From Prochlorococcus sp. AG-436-M02 (lineage in GTDB: Bacteria; Cyanobacteriota; Cyanobacteriia; PCC-6307; Cyanobiaceae), in assembly GCA_003212515.1 (NCBI GenBank), contig QCPL01000001.1, positions 62,001 through 126,000 on the forward strand: a stretch of DNA of 64,000 nucleotides. Reading direction: 5' to 3'. The notes under the pieces were generated by a model that worked only from the letters and a program-made list of their open reading frames with translations, was not told where the DNA came from and did no database searches. Numbering within the stretch: the stretch's first letter is position 1; the number at the start of each line of letters is the position of its first letter. Below are positions 1-8,935 of the stretch, piece after piece. A program made the position numbers and the translations under genes.

Positions 1-412
1 GCATGCAAAGCATCCCTTAGGACCTGTCACGCTTCGCAATTACAAGATGGGTGAATTATAAAAAAATACCAATTAATGGTCGCCTCATCTGTCTCTTTCT
101 CGAGAGAGTCTATCTAGACTCATTGACTATAAGTAGTTCTTATCGTTGAGGTCCCAATGTTTTTCCAGAGCTCTTTCCACAGCTTTTAGCAGGCTTTTCC
201 ACTGACTTTTCGTGATAGTGGTATAAATACTTACTTTTGTGGGATTCTCCGGCTTTATTTGTTTCCTTTTTCGCTGGGTTGATGATAGTGTTTTTTCCAT
301 ATTCTTTTTTAATCTTTCGCATAATGCACTGCTATGAGATGAGTCTTATCCTGTCTCGTGAATTGGTATAAAATCTTTCTTTGCTTTGACGATTTTGGAA
401 ATCTTGTAGATA

Positions 413-757
413 TTGGTCTTGAAAAGAAATGGCTATGTCCAAAGAATGGAATTACCTCAACTCAAATCAATCAAAGAAGCAAATGAGTTTTCACCTTTAG
501 AAGAAACTCCACTAACTCTGGGGCAGAAGCTATCAGAAGAAAAGAAAATCACAAATGAAGTTTCGGTTAGTCTTGAGGCTGAGATACCAGAAGAGCTTTA
601 TAACGGCATGAAGGAGTTTATTTGTACTAATCCGCAATGGGACCAATATCAGCTGATGAGCTCAGCACTTGCTAATTTTCTTTTTCAAAATGGCAGTCAA
701 GATAGGGCAGTAACAGAAAGATATTTGAATGATTTGTTTAATTTGGCTGATTCTTGA
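413..757 (+). CDS. Conserved cyanobacterial hypothetical protein (DUF2811-like)
   Basis: ORF with VSLEAEIPEELYNGMKEFICTNPQWDQYQLMSSALANFLFQNG, resembling the DUF2811 pattern from memory. Confidence 0.7.
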   Translation: MVLKRNGYVQRMELPQLKSIKEANEFSPLEETPLTLGQKLSEEKKITNEVSVSLEAEIPEELYNGMKEFICTNPQWDQYQLMSSALANFLFQNGSQDRAVTERYLNDLFNLADS

Positions 758-2381
758 GAGCTGCTAAACAAGCACGCCTTGTGATAGCCATCATTGTGAG
801 AGTGGGACTCTGCCATGCGGAGGTAGGCCAGCATGCACCATCAACAACTTTGACATTTTTACATCTCCATAAGCTATTCCATTTATCTAACACACTGTTT
901 TCTTCACTAGTTCCCATTGGAGCTCCACCTACTTCGTGTATGTAATACCCAGGAGGCGGCGGACCTAATTGAAGAGCTATCGATTGCTTTGAGATTTGTT
1001 TAAAAAATGGTGCTTTTATTAACTCCTGAAGCGGTCTCATCTCTGCGCCTGATATCGAAATACATTTTTCAATTGTCTTGTTCATATGCGAAACCATTTT
1101 CAATTCATTTTCATGCCATTTGCAATTTATATGAGGAATAGGTATCCCCCATTTATCAACTTTTTTTGAAAGGGTAACTTTGTTATCTGAATAAGGTAAT
1201 ACTTCTCCATGACCTATTAGAAATCCTGTTTTAGTATTTGGTTTGCTTTTAAAGAAAGCTGGCGGCTCGAAACGATCAATTGCACCCCATATTCCATAAC
1301 CTCTAATAAAATCTATTTCAATATCTGAATCTAATTTTGTACCAAAGGGTATGAAAAAGCTTCCCGCTCCAGTTAGTTCATGCTTATTATGATTTGCCCT
1401 AATACTTTCATTATGAATAGAAAAGAAACGACATGTAGAGATATGATCCATTAAACACGTTCCTAATTTACCTGATGGGTCGATCAGCCCATTTCCTTGA
1501 TACTCTCTCGATGAATTTAATAATATTTTTAAACTTTGTATTGTCGATGCGGCTAGAAAAATTAATTTACAATCTATTTTTTTTCTCTCATTTTTTAATC
1601 TATCAATAACTATTAAACCATTTGCTTGATTGCTGATCTTATTTATTATGATTCTCTCAACTATGTGATCTGTAAGAATTTGAACTTTATCAGTTTTAAG
1701 AGCCTCTTTTAAGCTACTACCTATACTACTTGATGGAGGCCATGGCCCATCTCTTTTTGCATCATGTGGACCAAAACCTCTAGAGTGAATTACAGGATAA
1801 TTGAGCTTATCAATTAAGTTTTTTACAAATATATCCTCAGTACTAGTAAAAGGTAAACTATCTAAATAATTCCCATTTGGCAATTGATCTAGATTGTCTT
1901 TATTGCCATGTACTCTTAAGAATTTTTCAATATAACTATAATAATTTTCTAGGTCTAAATAATTTATAGGCCATTCGGGCCCATAACCATCGATGGAGGC
2001 TGCTTTTAAATCAGTTTCTGAGAGTCTTAATGTTATCCCTCCCCAAGTTAAACTCCTTCCACCTAATTGCCTTCCTTGGGTCCATATAAATGGATTTTCA
2101 GGAGGATAAAAGTATTGATTCTCTTTTTCATTTATATAAAGGGAAGGATTTGATTTCCAGTACCCAGGATGTTGTGCTTGTATTTTATTTTCTCCACTTA
2201 TTAAACCGCGAATGCGTTTAAATGTATTTAGGGGTTCTGATCCTAATGCTTCTGAACTTGTTTGTTGAGGGCCAGCTTCTATTACAAGAACTCTTACCCC
2301 TTGTTGAGCTAGGGACAAAGCAGCCATCCCACCAGTAGCTCCAGAACCAACTACAACAGCCTCGAATGAATGTTTTGTCAC
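738..2381 (-). CDS. GMC-family oxidoreductase (FAD-dependent, choline/glucose dehydrogenase-like)
   Basis: N-terminal VVGSGATGGMAALSLAQQGVRVLVIEAG Rossmann motif; GRQLGGRSLTWGG; C-terminal VVDGACWPTSAWQSPTLTMMAITRRA. Confidence 0.85.
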   Translation of the reverse strand: MTKHSFEAVVVGSGATGGMAALSLAQQGVRVLVIEAGPQQTSSEALGSEPLNTFKRIRGLISGENKIQAQHPGYWKSNPSLYINEKENQYFYPPENPFIWTQGRQLGGRSLTWGGITLRLSETDLKAASIDGYGPEWPINYLDLENYYSYIEKFLRVHGNKDNLDQLPNGNYLDSLPFTSTEDIFVKNLIDKLNYPVIHSRGFGPHDAKRDGPWPPSSSIGSSLKEALKTDKVQILTDHIVERIIINKISNQANGLIVIDRLKNERKKIDCKLIFLAASTIQSLKILLNSSREYQGNGLIDPSGKLGTCLMDHISTCRFFSIHNESIRANHNKHELTGAGSFFIPFGTKLDSDIEIDFIRGYGIWGAIDRFEPPAFFKSKPNTKTGFLIGHGEVLPYSDNKVTLSKKVDKWGIPIPHINCKWHENELKMVSHMNKTIEKCISISGAEMRPLQELIKAPFFKQISKQSIALQLGPPPPGYYIHEVGGAPMGTSEENSVLDKWNSLWRCKNVKVVDGACWPTSAWQSPTLTMMAITRRACLAALKNQPN

Positions 2382-2542
2382 CTTAGATTTAATTTAATAA
2401 ATTTAAGTTATATTTATAATCATACATTATTAATTTGATATAAAATGTTCTAAGAGACTTTCAATTAAGTTAGTTATATTTAAAAGGTTTAAATTACAAT
2501 AAAGTCCTTCAATATTTTATCCAAAGTTACAAAGTTAACAAA

Positions 2543-2845
2543 TTAACTCCGTGAAACCCATGAAGGGGCTCCCGTAAACCAATTGCCTAGGTCATCAGGA
2601 TTAGGTTTGTATAAAGATTCAGAGTCTACAGGACCTAGATCTAGATCGTTAATTAGTTTCCCTATGGAATCATCTGAACAATTTTCAGCCTGAAGCCTTT
2701 TAGCTCTTTTCAGCCAAGAATTGACTTTTTGATCTTCGTCAGAGGCTTTCTGAATAAAGATTCTTTCATCTAGAGTAACTGACTCTCCATTTGAAAGCCG
2801 TTTTAAAATATCTTTGATATTATCAATGGTTTCTGATGAGATCAT
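2543..2845 (-). CDS. Hypothetical protein
   Basis: 100-aa ORF with normal codon usage in an otherwise empty region. Confidence 0.55.
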   Translation of the reverse strand: MISSETIDNIKDILKRLSNGESVTLDERIFIQKASDEDQKVNSWLKRAKRLQAENCSDDSIGKLINDLDLGPVDSESLYKPNPDDLGNWFTGAPSWVSRS

Positions 2846-3024
2846 AATTAATGCTCATTTTTATTTTTTTTTAGCTAGCTTTTGTTTGATTTGCACCTAT
2901 GCAATACAAATATTTCATTAAAATTTCAATCCGTAATCGTTCACTTTTAACAAACCCTAGAATATTAGTTGCCTTTGATATAGATTTAGGTGAACTATTG
3001 TTTTTGAAAATATAAGTTCTTCCT

Positions 3025-3501
3025 ATGCTTATTAGATTTCTTTCTATCTTGGCTGGCTTTCTTCTATTTTTTATGTGGGAAATACCTAGTCATGCATCTA
3101 TTGACTATGGGAAACAATCATTGATTGGCGATGATTTTTCTAAACAAGATTTAAAGGCTGCAACATTTTATTTGACTAATCTTCAAGATGCTGATCTCTC
3201 TGAAAGTAATTTGGAAGGAGCAAGCCTTTTTGGAGCTAAATTATTAAATACAGACTTGTCTAATGCCAATCTTAGAAATGCAACTCTTGACTCCGCAGTT
3301 TTTGATGGAACAAACCTTACTAATGCAATTTTAGAGAATGCTTTTGCATTTAATGCAAGATTTAGAAATGTTGATATTTCAGGAACAGATTTTACTAATG
3401 TAATTATAAGAAATGATGATTTGTCTTACCTTTGCTCAATAGCAACTGGCACGAATACTATTACGAAAAGAGAGACATTTCAAACATTAGAGTGCAGTTA
3501 G
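3025..3501 (+). CDS. Pentapeptide-repeat protein with signal peptide
   Basis: Hydrophobic N-terminus then repeated A(D/N)LxX units (LQDADLSESNLEGASLFGAKLLNTDLSNANLRNATL). Confidence 0.85.
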   Translation: MLIRFLSILAGFLLFFMWEIPSHASIDYGKQSLIGDDFSKQDLKAATFYLTNLQDADLSESNLEGASLFGAKLLNTDLSNANLRNATLDSAVFDGTNLTNAILENAFAFNARFRNVDISGTDFTNVIIRNDDLSYLCSIATGTNTITKRETFQTLECS

Positions 3502-3866
3502 ATAATGTATTTTTTATTTATGGAATTCTTTATATAGCCTAGTGTTTTTAGATGTTTAATTACTATTTCTGAAACATTTTTTTTAATATTTTTATATTGA
3601 CTATTAATATTTAATTCTTCTAATGTAAGTTTTAATAAATTTAGCTCCCTTTTAGAACCTCCATTTTTGCTTATGAGCTGATAACCTTTTTTGATGAATG
3701 AGTCTTCATTTTCTTGACTAACAATAATATTTAGCTTTTTATCTTTATTATCATATAATATATAAATAAATTCATTTGATTCTTCTTTCCTAATATATTT
3801 AATAGGGGATAAATCCTTTAGAAGTAGTCCTTTATATGATTTCTTGTTTTCAGTTTTAATGCCCAT
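3498..3866 (-). CDS. Hypothetical protein
   Basis: 122-aa ORF, no recognised family. Confidence 0.5.
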   Translation of the reverse strand: MGIKTENKKSYKGLLLKDLSPIKYIRKEESNEFIYILYDNKDKKLNIIVSQENEDSFIKKGYQLISKNGGSKRELNLLKLTLEELNINSQYKNIKKNVSEIVIKHLKTLGYIKNSINKKYII

Positions 3867-3872
3867 TTCTTG

Positions 3873-4388
3873 TTAAAACTTATGGATTTGGTTTGATGAT
3901 TCATATTTATCCCAAATGTTATTAACTTCAGCCAATGCAATCCTTTTTTGACAGGCGATGTCGTATCTTTCTATCGCTGCAGTTGGTATAGAGCCTTTGC
4001 TTTTCATTGCCCTTAGGCCAATTTCTAGACATTGAAGCGCAACACTTGAAAGATCCCTCCCTTCTGCTGCAGCCCAGGCTTTCATTAAATAATTCAGGCT
4101 TGAAGGAACAGAAACCTGGAGCTTTGCTGAATTTGCTGAATTCAGGCTCAAATCATCGAGTTCATATTCCTTTTCTATGATTTTTTGTTTTATTGCTTTT
4201 CTGATTATTTTTAATTTTTCATGTAATTCAATCTCAGGCCTATTGTTGGCAATATCCTCTAATTGATAAATCTCATTTTCATTCTTATTCAGTGAGTCGA
4301 CGGCCCATAGAGACAACTCAGTTGCAAGAGTTGTCTTGCTTAGCCATTCATCCCTAACCGAGCTCCAATTTTTTTCCATGCTTTCCAT
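3873..4388 (-). CDS. Hypothetical protein
   Basis: 171-aa ORF; contains LQVSVPSSLNYLMKAWAAAEGRDLSSVALQCLEIGLRAM, weakly reminiscent of a ribbon-helix-helix segment. Confidence 0.6.
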   Translation of the reverse strand: MESMEKNWSSVRDEWLSKTTLATELSLWAVDSLNKNENEIYQLEDIANNRPEIELHEKLKIIRKAIKQKIIEKEYELDDLSLNSANSAKLQVSVPSSLNYLMKAWAAAEGRDLSSVALQCLEIGLRAMKSKGSIPTAAIERYDIACQKRIALAEVNNIWDKYESSNQIHKF

Positions 4389-4640
4389 GAATTAATTTAA
4401 TTATAATAGAATCTATACGCAGTGTCTATTCATTGGATATAGAATCTAATTAGAATATTGATGTTAAGGGCTTCTCTCGGCTTATTTTTACAACTTGCCT
4501 TTCCTTTCCCCTGCTGAGAGGAGGACTTTGCTTCGCGGTCCTTGCAGATTTCTTTTATATTTCTGTTTTTATTTTTAAACGCAGTACCTATTATGCCTGG
4601 CCTTCTATTGAGAGTAGAATGAATTCTAGAGGCCAAGCCA

Positions 4641-5555
4641 ATTGTTGAGGTAATTATGTCAACAGGCCTTCAAGGTCAAAGTTTAGTTAGCCATTTATCT
4701 CAGACTGGTAATTACCGAATACGAGCACTTACTAGGAATCCTTTCTCTAAAACAGATATTAAATTAGCTAAATTGCAAAATGTCGAAGTCCTTCAGGCAG
4801 ACTTGTTAGAAAAATCTTCGCTTGAGAATTCATTCAGAGATGCTCATGTGATATTTGGAATATTACTCCAACAACTTCTTGGAAGATTTTCAGAGGAAGC
4901 ATGCTTCGTAAGTATGAAATAGCACAAGGTAGAAAGTATGTTAATGCAGTTAAAACAATCCGTACTAAAGGAAATCTTAATCACTTCATCTTTAGCTCAG
5001 TATGCAAACCTAAAGACCCACTTTCTTCTAATCCAGAGCCAGGCCACTTCTCAATCAAATGGGATATTGAAGAACATTTTATCAATTCAGACCTTATACC
5101 TTTAACAATCTTTTTAAGACCTGCAAGTTATTTTGAGAATTTTTACAGTCGTTTGACCGGTGTAGTATTTCAAAAGTGTTTTGCCTGGGATTATTCATCC
5201 TCATTTTCAATGGAAAACAATTGTAGTAGATGATGTGGGCCTCTGGATTAAGGCAATTAGTGCTACAGAAAAGATTCTTAGTGAAGCTATAAACATTGCT
5301 AGAGAAGAGTTTGCTTGATATCTGATGGCTGAAATAATTAAAGATTCATTATGGGAGGAATATTCAAATGTAAAATATTCTATGATTCATAGAACTCTAA
5401 TAAGATTTATTGAGCATGATATTGCAATTATGCCTAGTTGGATTGAGAGAACAGGATATGGAGCAAGCTTAACTAAATTGAAGCTACTTGCAAATGATAT
5501 TGGCATTCAACTTACTCTTTTTCCTAAATGGATTGTTAACAAAAAAACTGATTAA
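4641..5555 (+). pseudogene. Degenerate NmrA-like NAD(P)-binding protein
   Basis: TGLQGQSLVSHLSQTGNYRIRALTRNP...VEVLQADLLEKSSLENSF, then continuing homology-like segments in other frames (GNLNHFIFSSVCKPKD..., VDDVGLWIKAIS...), broken by frameshifts/stops. Confidence 0.65.
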
Positions 5556-6009
5556 ATAGAAGCCTATTAAAGATGTATAAATTAATTATTGAGATTATGA
5601 TTAGATTTTTATTAATTGAATTTAAAGAAATCATTTTATATCTTATTAATTTAAAAGATTACTCTCAAAGCTATATATTTTAAGATGTTTCTTTAGTTGG
5701 AAAAGCTTTAGTTTAAATAATGAAAAATAATAATACCAATTATGGAGATCATGGCAACTCTTCCATGGATTACCTCTGACCTGCTCAACCTCCCAAAGAT
5801 AGACATAGGATTGCCTCCCCTATCAGTGTTTAAAGTAATTAAACCTTAGTTTCAATCTACCCTAGGCTAATAGTAAAGATTAATAGCATCAATAAGGGCA
5901 GTTCATATTTAATTTTAACTCATAAGGTCTTTAATGCCTATAAGTGTATCAACTAGAGCATTACTTACAGTGTATTTATTACTAGGGGAAAAACCTTCCT
6001 GCTGAGATT

Positions 6010-6201
6010 TTAAAACCCTTTTGCTTTTTTAGTTGATGAGATGATTTGTTGCTTTTGTTTTTTTTCTCGTAGTTGTTTAATTAAGGCAATTAATAATCCA
6101 CCAATAAGGAGAATAAGAAATACTATCATTAGCCATACTGTTATTGAAGTTACTGAGTTTGATTCAGTTGTCTCAAGGGCATCAGAGATGAAAAATTTCA
6201 T
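6010..6201 (-). CDS. Small single-TM hypothetical protein
   Basis: 63 aa with one clear TM helix (VWLMIVFLILLIGGLLIALI) followed by a Lys-rich tail. Confidence 0.45.
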   Translation of the reverse strand: MKFFISDALETTESNSVTSITVWLMIVFLILLIGGLLIALIKQLREKKQKQQIISSTKKAKGF

Positions 6202-6360
6202 TTTAATCCTTTTTGCTAAGAGTTTTCATTTTTATGAATATGAAGAAGGCTCTCTAAAATTTTAATTGTCCTGTCTCGATTAGCTTTAAACATTTTAAAG
6301 TAGATTTAATCGGTTTACCAAAGTGTATTGTCGAAGCAAGCGATCATTTTGTTTTTTTGA

Positions 6361-6418
6361 GCGGATGGGGTGGGATTCGAACCCACGGAGGCTCGCACAT
6401 CGTTGATTTCAAGACTAT
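6361..6418 (-). pseudogene. 3'-half tRNA remnant (Ser-type, with variable arm, T-arm and acceptor 3' strand)
   Basis: Reverse complement CTTGAAATCAACGATGTGCGAGCCTCCGTGGGTTCGAATCCCACCCCATCCGC has a perfect T-arm GTGGG-TTCGAAT-CCCAC, but no matching 5' acceptor/D-arm lies upstream. Confidence 0.65.
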
Positions 6419-6610
6419 AGATGTTGTAGTGATAGCAATTGATCATAGGATTCTTTTGAAGTAAAAAGAATGAGTGATGACCGATTTGAAAAAGTGATTT
6501 TTTGTCGTAAATTTCTTAATTTTTAACTTATCTTGTTAATTTTTTAGCCTGCTTATTATTTGAAATTTGGTTATATTTAATCAAATATACTCTTCATCAC
6601 TGCTATAGAG

Positions 6611-6697
6611 CGGAGAGTGGGGGATTCGAACCCCCGAGGGACTTGCATCCCTGCTGGTTTTCAAGACCAGAGCCATAAACCACTCGACCAACTCTCC
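6611..6697 (-). tRNA. tRNA-Ser (anticodon UGA)
   Basis: Reverse complement GGAGAGT...CTGGT-CTTGAAA-ACCAG...GGGGG-TTCGAAT-CCCCC-ACTCTCC-G: full cloverleaf with long variable arm; CCA not encoded. Confidence 0.95.
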
Positions 6698-7306
6698 ACT
6701 TCTGATATTACAGGTTTGGTTCAGCAAACTTCAAGCAATTACTTGAAAGTTCGGATTTTGGCGTTAACCTCATTTTTAACTGCGGGTGCAATTGGTAAGG
6801 GCAATCGGTCTACAACTAAACCGCCAAAAATTCTGCTTGGTACTGACTGTGCTTCTTTATAGAACTTCCCGGTTGACGAGTATCGCTGTTCATCTAGAGG
6901 TTGCATGGTTAGTAACAAAGATCGGTTCTCCAATAGGAAGGGTATAAAAGGAAACACGGTTTCTGGTGCACCTTCCCGAAACGTGCACAGGTGGATGAAC
7001 AAGTTATCGAGGGTTGCGCAAATTTTTAAAACTTCCACTGAGGAGAAAGGTTAGTAGGATAAATTGATCCGACAAGGATATATAAGATACAAGAGCAAAC
7101 AGCTAAGTTGTTGAAACAATGGAAAGTTGAATGCAATAGAAGGAATTAAAATTGTGAATTTCTATTCCAAATAATTCACTAAAACAGGAGAGATCCTGAA
7201 AAAAGAAGTTTAGCTTTAGAACTGCTTTTCTAGAATTAACTTTCGAGAGGTTACTTGTCTTAAGATCGAAGAATGTTTAGTATGATAATGATTCCTCTTT
7301 TATAAG

Positions 7307-8395
7307 ATGGGTCTACATATTTTAAAAAAACTCATATTAATAGGTGTAGTTCTTCCAGGATCTATTCAGGATGTTTTTGCATATGAGGAAGAAGCTTATA
7401 TTGCTTTGAAAGCAAATAATAATTACTACAAGGAAATTAATTTAAATAGCATTCACACAAATAATTCATATGCTTTCCTCAAAGAATACTCTAAGAATGA
7501 AAATCATAATAAACATATTGTTAAGGTAGAGAATAGCTATGCCTTGAGCCCTAATCTAAATAGATTAAATACCATAGATTCTAAGCTTTTATCAATTGAC
7601 CAAGAAGATAATCCTTACGATTTCTTAAAACAATTATCTACAAATCAGTCAATTAAAGATACTAATTCCATTGCAAAGGGCAATGATTTAAAACCAAAAG
7701 TATCAGATAAAAATTATCTAGTTAAGTCTCATGGTATAAAAAAAATAAGTAAGAATAATAGGAATAATTTTTATATAGCAGCCAAAGGAGGAGCGATAGT
7801 GCCAGCTAATTTAAGAGTTGAGAATCAAGCTGAAATGTGGTGGTTTGGTCAACTTTTTGATTTAGATGCAGACTTGAAAGCAGGAAAAACATATGGATTG
7901 TCAATAGGTAAGAAATTAAATAGATGGAGACTGGAAGGATCAATAACTAAAGGGGAAATTGCTTTACCGGAAACAATCAATGCTTCTGGCTATTTTGGTT
8001 ATATAGCAACAGAAATCCCCAAAAAAACTAATTTAAAGGTTAATTCATATATGTTAAATCTGTTTAGGGATATCAAGTTTAATAGTACCAATAAGGTCTA
8101 TCCCTATTTCGGAGTTGGGGCTGGAATAAATGATATAAAACTAGATCCATTGGAAATTAATCTAGCTGGTGGTAATTATAATTATCCTAGATTATCAAAA
8201 TTATTATTTACATATAATTTAAAAGGTGGCATTAATTATGAACTTACTAAAAGATACTCGATGTTTACTGAGGCTTCCTTCAACAGAATAAATTCATTCG
8301 ATTTAGGAAGACCACAAAGTGGTACTCCAGACTATTTAAGAATAGATCCTTTAAAATATGTAAATCTAATGACTGGAATTAGATATGATTTTTAG
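7307..8395 (+). CDS. Predicted outer-membrane beta-barrel protein with long low-complexity N-terminal extension
   Basis: Signal-like N-terminus; C-terminal half FYIAAKGGAIVP...YGLSIGKKL-WRLEGSIT...VYPYFGVGAGIN...FTYNLKGGINYEL...VNLMTGIRYDF ends with terminal Phe, as in OmpA/OMP_b-brl barrels. Confidence 0.7.
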   Translation: MGLHILKKLILIGVVLPGSIQDVFAYEEEAYIALKANNNYYKEINLNSIHTNNSYAFLKEYSKNENHNKHIVKVENSYALSPNLNRLNTIDSKLLSIDQEDNPYDFLKQLSTNQSIKDTNSIAKGNDLKPKVSDKNYLVKSHGIKKISKNNRNNFYIAAKGGAIVPANLRVENQAEMWWFGQLFDLDADLKAGKTYGLSIGKKLNRWRLEGSITKGEIALPETINASGYFGYIATEIPKKTNLKVNSYMLNLFRDIKFNSTNKVYPYFGVGAGINDIKLDPLEINLAGGNYNYPRLSKLLFTYNLKGGINYELTKRYSMFTEASFNRINSFDLGRPQSGTPDYLRIDPLKYVNLMTGIRYDF

Positions 8396-8488
8396 CAAAT
8401 TAGATAAAATTATTTGAGTATTTATTGTTCTAAGGTTAGATAATAGAATTCCAAGATTATACTTAGAGCCAATCCTTCTAGGACAAAT

Positions 8489-8668
8489 CTAGATATCCGT
8501 TCTCTTATATTTAGTAGCATTTCCATTATGGAAAGTTCCTCGGATAACAATTGTATCTTTAACTATTTCTAGGCTGGCCTTATAACCACGAAAACGAAGG
8601 TCTTTGTTTGTTACGTCAATTACTCTTGGCTCTTCCTCTGCTGAGAATCCGATAGCTCTTGGAGCTGG
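8489..8668 (-). pseudogene. Coding remnant, possibly the N-terminal part of a tyrosine recombinase/integrase
   Basis: Reading frame PAPRAIGFSAEEEPRVIDVTNKDLRFRGYKASLEIVKDTIVIRGTFHNGNATKYKRTDI*; no start codon, stop immediately upstream; 'LEIVKDTIVIRGTF' resembles integrase arm-binding N-termini. Confidence 0.35.
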
Positions 8669-8709
8669 TCTTCAGGAGTAGAGCTGCTTTGAGAATGTCG
8701 ATGGTTTAG

Positions 8710-8760
8710 TTGACCGCTTTTGACCACTGTCGGTAAAATGACCCAAGGTTGACCACTTTT
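8710..8760. repeat. Cluster of four (T/A)TGACC motifs at 10/18/11-bp spacing
   Basis: TTGACCGCTTTTGACCACTGTCGGTAAAATGACCCAAGGTTGACCACTTTT read directly. Confidence 0.7.
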
Positions 8761-8890
8761 TTATAAAACCATATAAAAAATTACTTGTAAACTGTTGAAG
8801 TTGAGAATCTTATAAACCTAGTTATATCTTGATTTTGATAGCTATATCGGAGTTTCTGGGCGTTTTCTAAAATTCTTTTTGAAGTTCATC

Positions 8891-8935
8891 GGTAGTTTTC
8901 AAGACCAGAGCCATCAACCACTCGACCACTCCTCT
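8891..8935 (-). pseudogene. 5'-half tRNA-Ser(UGA) remnant
   Basis: 8895-8928 matches 6657-6690 of the intact tRNA-Ser at 33/34 positions (D-arm, anticodon loop); 3' half missing. Confidence 0.85.

Noticed and set aside
140-322. 60-aa Lys/Ser-rich ORF on the minus strand
   Set aside because: Short, low complexity, no recognisable domain or convincing ribosome-binding site.
754-945. ORFs antisense to confident genes (e.g. 754-945, 14773-15078, 21930-22310, 29738-30049, 40451-40819, 50866-51132)
   Set aside because: Lie opposite well-supported conserved CDSs and carry no domain signal; typical shadow ORFs.
4430-4636. 68-aa minus-strand ORF in front of the NmrA-like pseudogene
   Set aside because: No family resemblance and located in a decaying region; likely chance.
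5751-5849. 32-codon ORF MATLPWITSDLLNLPKIDIGLPPLSVFKVIKP
   Set aside because: Looks coding-like but is too short, with no recognised photosystem or other small-subunit match; could be a remnant.
6361-6418. Possibility that this tRNA-like fragment is part of a two-piece tmRNA
   Set aside because: No paired acceptor/5' piece or tag-peptide ORF is visible nearby; the variable-arm plus T-arm structure fits a tRNA-Ser-type 3' half better.
6617-6862. ORF 6617-6862 (+), 81 aa
   Set aside because: Runs across the intact tRNA-Ser gene; the translation is the antisense of the tRNA and is not credible as a protein.
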